This document shows positions 20,065 to 31,200 of a DNA stretch of 35,045 bases, piece by piece; position 1 is the first letter of the stretch, and every line of letters begins with the position of its first letter. A program made the position numbers and the translations under genes. The DNA comes from Priapulus caudatus (Eukaryota > Priapulida > Priapulimorpha > Priapulimorphida > Priapulidae), in assembly GCF_000485595.1 (NCBI RefSeq), contig NW_014577547.1, positions 187,934-222,978 of the forward strand, written 5' to 3'. Below the pieces are notes generated by a model. It was not told the DNA's origin, ran no database searches, and saw nothing but the letters and a program-made list of their open reading frames with translations.

Positions 20065-23000
20065 CTTCCCGCAGACGACCAGAGGCGCGTTCGCGCCTGC
20101 CTCGCCATGGAGAAGATGAGCGCGATCCCCAGCGCCCCCTGTCATCGCTACGAGACGAATCGGCTAGCGAGCGCCCCCTGCCAACGACTGGATCGCAATC
20201 ACGTCCAGTCATCACCGCCGCCGCCGGCCGCCAACATGGCCGCCACTTCGGCCGTCGCCACGAAGAAGGCGCAAGGTAAACCACGCATGCAGGCCGGCCG
20301 TAGTGACTCCGGTCCCGATCGAGCGCTGAGCAGTGACCGGTCGCGGCGCGTGCTCGTCGGCCGACACCGTAGCATGTCGATGAGCGACGCGGGAGCCGAC
20401 GCAATGAAGCAGTTTCCCGAGACGCTCGGCTTCTACCAGCGGACCAGCTGCCAGTCGCTGTACGGCGCCGCGGCCGACGTTGAGAAGTCGTCTGCGGCGA
20501 CGGTGGCAGGGAGTGATCGGCGCGCGGACAACGGCAGACACAGGCGGCTGCCGACGACGCCGACAGCGCAAGGTAATGCTGGAACGACCGCGGTGCCGAC
20601 GACCCCGGCCGTACATGACAATGCGGGGACGACCGTGGTGCCGACACAAGCCGTGCAGACGCCGACGGCTGCGTTGCCAGGTGAGCAGCAGACGTCGGTC
20701 GGCCCCGCTGAGCACTCGCTCGCTAAATCGACAGCGTCCTCGACGACGTCGGCATCGCGTTTTTCGCGCGTAATCACGCAACTGTTCCGCTCGTCGGGGA
20801 GCGAAAGCACGCGCGCCGACGCCGCCGCGCCGCAGAGAAACGCCGGTGCCCTCTGCCGGCAGTCGAAAGTACAGGCGCAAGAGTGCGACGCAGACGCTAA
20901 TGGCGAAATTCGCGTTGGTCGTGACGCCAGAGAATGTCGTGCGCAGCCGGATGGCATGTCGACCTCAGGCGCAACCGTTTGTTATTTCCTCCCTGTACGA
21001 TCGTCCCTGCCTGGCAAATCACCCGAAAACGTGTCAGCGGCCAGTACGTCTACAGCGCTAGCGTCGCCCCGCACCAGTCGTCCTCTTGTATCAGCCCCGA
21101 GCAAACCTCCACGCACTTGGAGACATAGCGATTTGTCAGAGTTTTCGTCCGGCAGCGATGTAAGAAGCGTCGAATGCCATAGCGCAGTTTTTCCATGCAG
21201 CTACCGGTCTCTGGCGTCAGGAGAGTGGGACGACAAGACGACGGCGATGACGACGGCTACGACGACGACGACGCTTGGGGTGGGCTTAACGCCTAAAGCA
21301 GACGAATACAATACATTTTGCGACTCAACCGATAAGGGTAGTGTAGGTGCGATGAAAAACAAGCAAATAAGTGACCAGAGTCGGACGGCCTCATGTAGCA
21401 TAGATGTGTCACCGCCATCGTCTCCATCGCGGCCCGCACTGCCACCCACCACCGCCTTCAACATCGCCAGCGGTGCATCTGGGAAGGTAGCTCCGACTAG
21501 CATGCAGACAGGCGACATGCAAGCACGCTTCCCATCCGAACTGCCCGATTGGAGACAGATCAGGCCAGCTGCGTGTGAAGAGCCAACACGCAGCGAATCC
21601 AGCCAAGCCCTCTCGCCACCAGGAGGCAACCTAAACAGCGGATCATCGCAGGATTCAAACGTGTTCATCGTCGAAGCGGATAAATGCATCGGTCCCGAGG
21701 ATGCGCCACGAAGACCTGTCTCCCAGCCCGATGCATCACGCAGCATACGTAACACGTGGTCTTCATTCTCTACCAAATCAACCGATTCCTTGCACGAGAC
21801 CACGCTAGAATATACCACGAAACATGCAGGGCACCGACGCAGCATGCACGACGTGACTGCCGGTGCGACAGAAGACAAGCGTGGTGACGTTTCTCGTAGA
21901 TGTCACCAGAATGAGTCTGAATTTCCTGGCGTGGGCAGCGTACGAGGCGACCTGGTTGAGTTGCAACAAGAGCTCTACAGCCCCAAGGTTCGGCGACGGA
22001 TACAGAGCCTTGAGGCGCTCGCTACGACACAGCGTTCCAGCAAGCAGCAGCAAAGACAGCAACAGGAGGAAGAGCAGCCAGTAAAGGACATTGTCAAGGA
22101 GAGGCTGAAAGTCTTTGAAAGCCAAGCAACATACCAGAGTTCCGTGAAAGAGGCTGTTAAAAGAAGGCCGTACGGCGTATCCGGTTCAAATGGAAATATA
22201 CACGAAGTGACCAAGTCAAGCAGGAATCCAGACAAGCTAACCAGTTCACACAGAATCACACTCGAGGCCACCGGTTCCTCTGGGAAGCCCGACAAGATAA
22301 CCCGTTCTGCTAGTGATCGATGCGAGACTGGAAGTGGGGCATCCAGGAATCTATACGATGTGTCTTGTTCGTCGGATATTCAGATGACTACGGCGATACA
22401 TAACCAGCGTGAGCACCCACCCCTCTGTCATGGGCAGGACATACAGAATGTCTCCGAACACGGTAACACGGATGACCGACGACAGCGGACGACGAAAACG
22501 TGTACGCCAATGCGAGCTAAGACAGAAATAAAAGATCAACCTCCACGTGGTGTTGGTGTCAACGTGCGCCCAGGGCACAAGCCGATGACAGCCGCCACAC
22601 CAGCGAAACCTGCGTGCGCGCAATCACGAGTCCTGTCCTCGGGCGAGAAACTTCCACAACCATCATGCGCTGCACGAACCGACGTAAGAGACGACGCGCC
22701 GACGGGTGGCGCCACGGTAGAGAAGAGTGTGAACATCGAACGCATCCGGGAACTGTTCGAGAGGCCGCCCGTCGCCAAGATGGCGTCGCGTCACGTGACA
22801 GCTCAACCGCACGAACCAATCGGCTGCAACCCGCAGCAGCAGCGAGCCTTACCACCACGGCATGTAACAGACGAGCGTAGCAGACGCCCCGGTGGATCGA
22901 ACACGCGCGACCAGACGACGACAAGGCAAACCTCGTGTCTGGTGGGAAGAGAAGCAGGTAGACCTTGGCCAAAAAGAAAACTTCACAGATTGCTAGTGGA

Positions 23001-23154
23001 CGTACGTAAGAGCCGACCCCGCCCACCTAGGATCGGCAAGCAGGCAGCGGCCATGACAGTCGTTGGGTCGTCTGCTGACCTCGCGGTGCGGAAGACAGAT
23101 TCGGCACATTCCTATGTCGTGCTGCACTACGACGACAGCACGAGCACGGCGTGA
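20065..23154 (+). CDS. BEGAIN: BEGAIN/TJAP1-like large terminal exon
   Basis: Open for 1,029 codons from an acceptor (CTTCTCTCGACAG) to a TGA. The ATG at 20107 is internal: the frame is open upstream, and LPADDQRRVRACLAMEKMSA matches the family segment LP-x-x-[LF]-Q-x-x-V that follows the Q-L-L block, so translation enters by splicing. The remainder is low-complexity and apparently disordered, rich in S, T, R, P and Q, with a proline-rich PPSSPSRPALPPTT stretch and a Q/E-rich segment near 22030-22080. Three short helices share an R-[IL]-x-x-[LF]-E pattern: KVRRRIQSLE, IVKERLKVFE and IERIRELFE. Vertebrate BEGAIN and TJAP1 also have long disordered tails, but this one is longer and I do not see their C-terminal ending. 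A likely poly(A) signal lies 450 bp downstream. Confidence 0.78.
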   Translation, partial: LPADDQRRVRACLAMEKMSAIPSAPCHRYETNRLASAPCQRLDRNHVQSSPPPPAANMAATSAVATKKAQGKPRMQAGRSDSGPDRALSSDRSRRVLVGRHRSMSMSDAGADAMKQFPETLGFYQRTSCQSLYGAAADVEKSSAATVAGSDRRADNGRHRRLPTTPTAQGNAGTTAVPTTPAVHDNAGTTVVPTQAVQTPTAALPGEQQTSVGPAEHSLAKSTASSTTSASRFSRVITQLFRSSGSESTRADAAAPQRNAGALCRQSKVQAQECDADANGEIRVGRDARECRAQPDGMSTSGATVCYFLPVRSSLPGKSPENVSAASTSTALASPRTSRPLVSAPSKPPRTWRHSDLSEFSSGSDVRSVECHSAVFPCSYRSLASGEWDDKTTAMTTATTTTTLGVGLTPKADEYNTFCDSTDKGSVGAMKNKQISDQSRTASCSIDVSPPSSPSRPALPPTTAFNIASGASGKVAPTSMQTGDMQARFPSELPDWRQIRPAACEEPTRSESSQALSPPGGNLNSGSSQDSNVFIVEADKCIGPEDAPRRPVSQPDASRSIRNTWSSFSTKSTDSLHETTLEYTTKHAGHRRSMHDVTAGATEDKRGDVSRRCHQNESEFPGVGSVRGDLVELQQELYSPKVRRRIQSLEALATTQRSSKQQQRQQQEEEQPVKDIVKERLKVFESQATYQSSVKEAVKRRPYGVSGSNGNIHEVTKSSRNPDKLTSSHRITLEATGSSGKPDKITRSASDRCETGSGASRNLYDVSCSSDIQMTTAIHNQREHPPLCHGQDIQNVSEHGNTDDRRQRTTKTCTPMRAKTEIKDQPPRGVGVNVRPGHKPMTAATPAKPACAQSRVLSSGEKLPQPSCAARTDVRDDAPTGGATVEKSVNIERIRELFERPPVAKMASRHVTAQPHEPIGCNPQQQRALPPRHVTDERSRRPGGSNTRDQTTTRQTSCLVGREAGRPWPKRKLHRLLVDVRKSRPRPPRIGKQAAAMTVVGSSADLAVRKTDSAHSYVVLHYDDSTSTA

Positions 23155-24642
23155 GCGCGCCTGCTGCCACCACGCGGCCACCTTGGATGCGGGTGATTCC
23201 GTCTGGAAAACGTCTCAACGAGAATGAACAAGTCGTGTAAGACCACCAAAGGCCAGGCTGGAATAACTGTAGCTGTTAGGATAACTGATAGGAAGAACCC
23301 GGCGTAGTTAGATCGGTCATATTTGCGCGCAATATCGCTCGGCAATACTCAATACGAGTCCTTCGAGTGATACACACATTGATTTGTCACTTTTATTATA
23401 TTCAAATATAATAATACATAAGCTTAATTTCTTTCGAAACTTTTTTGTGTGTTTGCGTTTTCTCATGGGTCTCACGAGTCATGATAAGACAAGGCGCGAA
23501 GCTGCAGGCTGTTAGAGGCTGACAGGTGCCACTCCAGTCACGGCACGCGCACGAACCGATGACAGCCAACACTCTCACAGGAGTGCACCAACTTGCACGA
23601 TAAAATAAAACGGACATCTTACTCGTATACCTCTGAGTCGCCCCCCGCGCCGTCATCCGCGCGCTTTGCGCAACACCGTATACATTCACTGTATATGTAG
23701 CCCATCGAACATTGCAAGCAGTCAGACGCAGCCACTCAGAGAAGCTGTGTTCCCCAAGCGACGCTTCTTATCTAGCCGAAGCGTCGTCTTGCCACGCAGC
23801 GATAGTTCAAAGACGCGCTCTCGCAGACGTCGTCATGTCAGTTGCCAAGGATACCATCGTTTCCCGGTAGCTCCTCGCCACTCGATCTTAATTTGCGGAG
23901 TTGACTCGAGTTAAGTCGTGCGACCTATACATGCTAACAGTATGCTGTACACGTGTTGACAATGTAACGTATATATACGCGGAACTGCATGGAGCGTGCA
24001 GACCTACATTTATCTATGGTAATGATAACATGGTACACACACGCATATAAACAGAGGTGCAGTTCGGCATCAAATAGTCACGGGTAGCACGAAATACAGG
24101 TAGCTAGTAAGCGCTAGACATACTCGGCATCGCACAGGCGTGCAAACAGCAGAATCTAGCCGAACCGCAGAGATGATGAATATAAGTGCTCCCAGCATGT
24201 GTGGCGTATATGAAAAGGCATGGTGTGTGCGCGCGGACGTAGAATAGACCGCACACAGTGAGCACGAAACCAATTTCGCGACAGTATTGTATTACCGCGT
24301 ATCTATTCAACAAAGGTGTAACTATTTACTGTACGTAAACGAACAGCGAGATATCGTGAGGCTTCAGATAGTACATGCGACACCCGTGTGTGCACATCGG
24401 CTGCACGGCCGCTGCGACAGCGCTACAAATTTAATGTTTAGTTACTATATAGTGCTGTTCTATCAAGCTTTTGCTATTCCTATTTTTTCGCAGAGTACAC
24501 GGAAAGCTGTCATTCTCTTCCCGGCAAAGCAATGCTAAGCCTATTAAGTACAGAAGTATCCATGCGGCGTATTAAGTTCCATCGTGTTTTGTTCCCAAAT
24601 GTAAACATAGAAACAACACACTACGGACGCATTTATTGACAG
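23155..24642. other. 3' UTR and intergenic sequence
   Basis: The first 450 bp or so are plausibly 3' UTR of the BEGAIN-like gene. No conserved frame, repeat array or RNA gene recognised in the rest. Confidence 0.5.
23604..23609 (+). terminator. Candidate poly(A) signal for the BEGAIN-like gene
   Basis: AATAAA, about 450 bp after the stop codon. No cleavage-site evidence. Confidence 0.35.
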
Positions 24643-25003
24643 GATAAATCACAACCTGGCATATTGTAAATCGCTGTCACTCATCGGTGTCCCACGTCAA
24701 CATTTGTTTGAAAAGCTAATACATAGTGAAGATGTAAACATCAAGCGCTGCATCAAAGCACTCGTGTTAAATTCTTCATCGTAAGCAATTTAAAGATCGT
24801 TCTGGTAATCTCAGGCTTGCGTCATTTTAGGCCAATCGATCCAACTTAGACAGTTTGTGACGTCGACAGGTAATTACGATATGATAGCGAGCGGTTGTTG
24901 CGACCCTATAGGTATAAATTTTACAAGCAGCGAGATTTCTGTAATCTGGGATTATGGCATCGCTTGCTGTATTAGCACTGCACTTCAGTTGTTGGAAGAA
25001 CAG
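24643..25003 (+). CDS. Two weak candidate exons, unknown protein
   Basis: Exon 1 would be 24643-24780 (acceptor TTATTGACAG, donor GTAAGC); its frame begins INHNLAYCKSLSLIGVPRQH. Exon 2 would be 24850-25003 (acceptor CCAACTTAG, donor GTAATA) with the peptide DMIASGCCDPIGINF inside. Phases agree (two bases plus one). The frame upstream of exon 1 reads DAFIDRINHNL, loosely like the AFD-x-INH-x-L motif of LINE reverse transcriptases, so exon 1 may instead be a decayed retroelement scrap. Each frame is only 45-51 codons, short enough to be open by chance. Confidence 0.2.
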
Positions 25004-25480
25004 GTAATATGACGCTATATATACCCGGTGCTTCTGATATTACTGGCACGGGAAAACAGTATAGTATTAGAAACACACACCTGCTGATTCTACCTTAAAT
25101 GTTCAATTGACACAATAACTATAATTGCCGTACCTTAGCTTCCCCGTTCGCACCCATACACGCACGTATATTTACGCTAATATACGCTAATATAATGGAT
25201 GTACATCTAGGCGCACACATGCTCACACACGCACAATCGCAAAATCGCGCAAACACGCTCGCATAAAATTAATACTCGCAAACGCGACACGTGTGCGCGT
25301 ACGCTGTGTTCGCGGACGGATACATGCGAATTGTGAATAATTGACAAACTTCGCAGGGAAGAGGTGGCATTACATTATAACTCTCTCTACTTGCAATACG
25401 GAACACGAAACGTAGTAATTATCCGCTCCGGTTCAGTAACGACGTTGCAACAATTTTCTGCATCTCGCAGGGAGACGGAA
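25004..25480. other. No confident feature
   Basis: An open frame without close family likeness runs from about 25355 to 25552. Nothing else noted. Confidence 0.4.
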
Positions 25481-26065
25481 ATGAGACAGCAGAGTCAGAC
25501 GTCGACATTCCCGCCCCCCTCCGCCTCCGCCTCCGATGCACGAGGCAGCTGACGCTGTCCGACACACTTGTTTGCCTCATAGACGGAGAGAGCCCGTCGT
25601 GTGTGGGTGACGCCCATCGGTGGAAACGCGTCCCCGAGGTGTCCTATAGATCGGAGTGTCTGCTGTTATCCGCAGCGGCTCCCCGTTACTCGCTCGAGTT
25701 AAGCCGAAGCCCTATTACGAGCCGCTGCTCCTGCTGCTGCCTCTGCGATATCCGCTTCGGCACCTGCCTGTGTAAACATTGCTAACGAGCCACGCTGGCC
25801 GGCTGTCTTCGCTGTCGCCGGTTTCCTAGTCACGCGAAGCCGCGTCGCGATAGCTGCTGCATCCTGCGCGGCGGCGCCGCTCCTCACCCACCTCCTATTT
25901 TTCGTCCACAGCATCGGGGAGCGGCGTCGTGCCGTTGCGAAGCAGGGTAACGGGAGCGACACTCGGCTGACGACGGCTACGGGAGCTGTGCACGACGTAG
26001 AAGGAACGGGCCGAGTGGCTGAGGTCCGAGGCAAGGCAAACCGAGGAGAAAGGGCCGAGTGTCGT
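25481..26065. promoter_or_regulatory. GC- and CpG-rich patch
   Basis: Markedly richer in G, C and CpG than the flanking intergenic sequence, with CTGCTG-type trinucleotide runs near 25725-25745. Open frames on both strands follow from the composition. Possible promoter or first-exon region of an unidentified plus-strand gene, in view of the TATA box at its right edge. Confidence 0.35.
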
Positions 26066-26074
26066 TATAAATAG
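26066..26074 (+). promoter_or_regulatory. TATA box candidate
   Basis: TATAAATAG fits the TATA consensus. About 30 bp downstream lies TCATTC, an initiator-like site. No convincing coding region follows, so the transcript, if any, is unknown. Confidence 0.35.
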
Positions 26075-26300
26075 TGCTGACCGCCGAGTGAGCCCGTCAT
26101 TCGCCACCCTGATCGATGCAGACGGTTTCTCCTGCACGACAAGTGAACATTACGCAGCGTATGCAGCTGCCGTTGAATTAATGATAGCGTACATGTACAC
26201 GTGTTCGCGTGCTTCGTGGGTTACCAGGGGTTCTGTCAGTATCTACAACGCCTCGGAGTTTCACGAACCCATCTCATTTCTCTTTACATATGTATACTAA

Positions 26301-26817
26301 AACGAAATAGCCTCGATTATCAGACTGGTGAGAAACAACAATTAGCATGAATAGATGTTGGAAGCTTACAGTATTTGGCCTTTGGAAAATTCTTAACAGA
26401 TATTCTCAAGAACTAGTAAACTTAATTAGAAGAAAGCCAGCTCTTGATTATAAATCAGAGAAGTTTGTCAGTGTGTACGTATAAATGTATATTATGTTTA
26501 TTCTGTATATCAAGGATGATATACCTGATGATTCATTTCTGAAATGACCATTATTCAATTAATGTTGATGCTGCCTTCATGCGCACTAAGAATCTGAGTG
26601 AATTGCATGGCAATTGTGTTTGTATATGTATGCAACGTAAAAATAAAAGTGAATTGTTGTGAAAGTGAGATTTTATATTTCATCAACATAGCTTACATCA
26701 CTGGTGGTAAAAAATACTATGGATCATATATGCTCAGAACTATAAACTTCAAAAATATTCAGTATAAGATACAACTACAAAAATATATACTAAGGTTACA
26801 TATAAATACATATGTGC
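26301..26817. other. AT-rich intergenic sequence
   Basis: No gene or repeat recognised. Confidence 0.5.
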
Positions 26818-26872
26818 GCATGCACGCACGCGCACACGCACGCACGCACACGCACGCACACACGCACAAACA

Positions 26873-26944
<72 letters not shown>

Positions 26945-26945
26945 T
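26818..26945. repeat. (CACG)n/(CA)n microsatellite
   Basis: CACG tetranucleotides with CA stretches, similar in type to 4953-5096. Confidence 0.95.
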
Positions 26946-28273
26946 ACACTTATATTCATGAGAAATACAGATTTTTTAAATTATGAAGACACAAAGGTAA
27001 AAAAAAGGATCATTCGTGAGATCTGGTCTAATTCTATCACATAAAAATACATAGAAACGACTCGATGTAGTAGATATACTGTGTGCCCACTGATGTGATT
27101 GCCTGCTGGGTTTTGTTTTTTCCTTTTCTCAGGTTAACCATGCTCCCAGGATAGATGTCTGTCTGCACGCTGCCTCCTATCTTGTGAATCCTGGTCTCCC
27201 ACGGCTTCCTGCCTTTTGCTAATTTACAGCCATCAGTGCAGCAGCAGCCGGGGAGCAGTAAATGCATCACAACTCGAGTTGCTAAGTCACTGCTCGATTG
27301 CTTGCGCACAGTGGTTCGAGTCAATATGTACCTGCATACATTGGGTAAATGTCAGTGCAATTACCAAGCCATAGAAAGGAGGGCAAAAGGATCAGAGTCA
27401 CAGAAAGTCCACCCAAAGGAGGCTGCCAATGAGCATAATATCGAGTTATAGTCCATGAGAAGGGTTGAGTGAGGGTGGCAGCTGGTTAGAGGAAAAGCAA
27501 CCAATGCTGACACCTCATGCGTACACACTCCCTCACACATCTCACACACTAAACAGTTGCTCACTGTGACAAGTCAAAAAAAAGTTATCATTACTATTAT
27601 CATCTTTATTGCATAATATCAGGGCTACCGCTGGCATTCGCGACCTTCGTAAAATGTGATGAATAAATAACAGTAGCAATTTTACTACATTAAGTGGTGA
27701 ATGCAATATTCAAATGATTTAACCGCTTACAAATTTATAATTGAATAATAAAGTTGTCAAATCGCAGTGTCGTGTAAGTACTAACAAATTCCGAAACCTA
27801 GTCATATTTTAAACTTACCTTTATATACTTATAAAACAACCTAGTTTTGTGTAGACTAAACTACATTATTATATTTTTACTTGATTACTTTCATAAAAAT
27901 GTTTTCATACACCTCTTTTCCCATACCCATCACCTGTTTATGCATTGCTTAGCACATATGATAAAGTGAACAGTGGCTATAGTTTTTCATTGGTGGCTAA
28001 AAAATCACTTTAGTGGCTCAAGTCTTGGCTCAAACCTTAAAACATCCAGAAGGAGCCCTGTAATATGGTCATTGACGTGCATATCGTGTCTACTGGAATG
28101 AGTGAGAGAATACATACCGTACGTCCACGAGGTAACCTTCTGACTTTCTTGGCTCGATGAGGTCACAGTGCCCGGTGTGATGGGCTGAGTAACTAGCCAC
28201 CTCACTTCCACAGTCAGTGACCCAGCTCCACTAGAGCGAGCCACCAGCGTTCAGTCTTATGGTGCGAGAATCC
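26946..28273. other. Intergenic sequence and probable WDR25 3' UTR
   Basis: No confident gene. A minus-strand AATAAA at 27605-27610 could serve the WDR25 transcript, about 660 bp past its stop codon. 27640-27960 is AT-rich. Confidence 0.45.
27605..27610 (-). terminator. Candidate poly(A) signal for WDR25
   Basis: TTTATT on the plus strand, AATAAA on the minus strand, downstream of the WDR25 stop. Position only; no other support. Confidence 0.3.
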
Positions 28274-31200
28274 TCACTCCCAAATGGTCAGCACGCCACT
28301 TTCACTCGAGGATGCCACGGTTGCCGGCAGGACGGGATGGAAGGCGACACCGACGCAAGGGTCTGACGCGTCGTACGCCTGAACCGAGTGACGGACAGAA
28401 TTGGACGCATAGTGGTAGTAGTGTACGAGTCCATCGCAGCTTCCAGACACGACATAGTTGCCGTCGCGACTAAAGTCGCACTTTATAGGGTAGGAGTGAA
28501 CCTGCAGCAGATGAATGCAATGCATATATATAGCTCTCCACTCCAACTGCACTCGACGACGGCACATTTACCGCAAGTCAGGGGTGAATAATGACAGATT
28601 CGCAGTCACTATTCACCCCTGATGCAGTCGACAGCAATCAGTGCAAGCATCGACCAAGTATAAGACGTACGGGATCACAAACAAAATTAATTGCCAATAA
28701 TGTAATTTCAGTGACTACTGACTCTCGCTAAGTTCACTCACATGATGGCCACTTAGGCGCTTGTAGGGGTTCATTTTGTACGGTCGCAGAGTAGAGAATG
28801 AGGCTATGTAGTCACCACTTGTCTGTGCGATGAACTCTTTTCCATTAGGATGCACTCGCAGACATAGACAACCATACTTCTCCTGCACGTATTAAAGTGT
28901 TTTTTTCTCCTTCACACAGTTATCAACTAGATACATAAAGTAGCATGGATACTTACTATGAATTCAGAACTCGTGTCCTGCCTGACATATTGTGGCAATA
29001 TGCATGGAGAAACTACATGCCACCATCAGTTACCATGCCAAGCTCTCAACCATATAAAACTGATATAGTGAACACAGCTTTGGGTAAGGTTTTCCCTTAC
29101 ATAATTTTCACAAATAAATCATGACATTGCCACTGTATTTTTAACTCGTGCTTATTACTCGTGCTACGAATAATATTTAAAAATAGCCACCCTGTCTGTA
29201 GCATAATGCAACCTTACATGAAAGATTTGATGGCTTATGCGTGCACCACTCCCAAGGTCCCATACCATGATGGCTACGTCTGCACTGTTCTGGTGTATCT
29301 CATCTCCACAACACAGAAACTCTGCACCTCCTGGTAGGAACTCTATGTCCTGGATCTGCAAATAGGTAGATAGGGTTAGGGTATATATATAAGTGTAAGC
29401 GTGCAACAGTGCAGCCGCGAGAGCAATGGCCACCGGCAGCGTATGTTGGACATAGGATTTGGACGGAATTTACAGGAAACTGTCGGCAATAATAGGTGAA
29501 AGAGAGTATAGAAACATTAAGAATTTGGTAGATGGTAAATAGATTTCGTATTTAGTTAGCATTATATTTTATTGAAACGCTTCAAGTGCCTGTGACAGTG
29601 ATGTTTACACATCCAGGACACAGCGGAGCGATCTGCTTGATTCAGTAACAGTTCCTTTCTATTATAAAACAAGTTATAATTCATTATTCGATGTTTATTC
29701 AGTACAAAATTGTAAAATTTGTTTAAATCATATATCGTTATCTACATTACTTATGCAACCAGGAAACAAATATAGTGTTTTCGTTCCAGGAACTATTTGC
29801 GCTATGGCGTATGGATACTATTTTGCGCCATCTGGCGTTACTTGCGTACACAGAAGTTTTCAAAATAGCTAACTTCAGAGCACATTTCTGGCTCAATGAG
29901 AACATTTCGTGATGTTTCCACACTACAAGTATGCTCACAGCATTTTGTTGTGAGGTCTATCTATTTTAAAATAGACTTTGAACAATAGTATTCCTTATGT
30001 CAGCATTGCAAGAAGCATGAAACAATGACACCACCCACGACAAACCCTGACAACAAAGCAGGTTTAAGTATTTCTCACTGATGTTGAACAGAAACTCCAT
30101 GGCATGTAGAATGAAAGTGTCAATGACACTGTAGCTCACCTTGGGTGTGATAGAATAGGGAGGGGGATATATAAAGCAAGAGTATATATGGGAGAACTCC
30201 CATTATATAGCATATCGCCCATTATATACTCTTGATAATGATATATGCATAAGTTTTGATGCGAAAATAAATGTTTCAGATCTGAATGTCTGAAATCTTG
30301 ACGAGAGATGGCGCTACGCCTAAATGATCGCCATTTTAGTTTTCAAATATCGTGCAAATAAAAACAATAAAATATTCCAGTCAAATTACTGTAACGAAGA
30401 ATCTAAAACACAATATTACACGTATATAGGTAATACGTATGATTGTATAATTGTTAACAAGTTAGACGAAATAAACGTAATAGGATGTTGTCATCTCTCC
30501 CATAGCCATAGGAGTAACAACTGTTTTGGGGCTAGCCTTACACATTCACATACCAAAATTTAACAAAATCGAATGAATCTAGATGGGCATTTCCATTTTT
30601 GCCAAAAAGTGGGCGTGGCTCAAAAGTAGGTCGACTGGCGTGCTCCAAAATAGGACGCTAAAATCTCTCCCATAGGAGTAACAAATGTATGCAATTTGAA
30701 ACATGTGGGTCAAACGCAGGCTTTCAGATTTGAAAAGTACAGGAGGACTACTAATGACTCCCCTAGGACACCATAGGGGGGTCTTTTCACACTCCATAAT
30801 CACACCCTTAAAAGGCATGATGGAGAGCTCCACTAAAAAATCACACCCTTAAGAGACATGATGGAGAGCTCCACTAAAAATCACACCCTTAAAAGGGATG
30901 ATGGAGAGCTCCTTGAGGGCTCTCCATCAGCCTCAGGCCTCTTGGGGTGTGATGATGGAATCATGACCAATCCTCAGTCTAGAGTGAAATCCAAAACGAA
31001 AATTGGGATTACATGTCAATCCACTGATTATCATTCAATGGCTTCGTCATGATTACATAATTTCAACCACTTTTATGAGGCGCGATGATGCACGCACCAT
31101 GGCACAATTTCCGGGTGCGCGGTGGAGTGCGAGCGCGATCGCGCCCTTTAAAAATGAAAGCCTGCAAACGGTTCTTGAGTTATCGTTGGCCGTAGGCAGA

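Noticed and set aside
20107-20109. ATG as the true start of a 1,015-residue single-exon gene
   Set aside because: The frame stays open upstream to a good acceptor and the upstream residues LPADDQRRVRACLA carry the family match.
20048-23345. Long antisense frames on minus opposite the large exon (for example 20212-20880, 21201-21878, 22559-23026)
   Set aside because: Shadows of a GC-rich sense frame. The plus frame is far longer, has a splice acceptor and matches the BEGAIN family at its start.
27037-27324. Minus-strand frame of 95 residues
   Set aside because: No recognisable domain, no splice support, low-complexity ends; may be part of an unidentified repeat.
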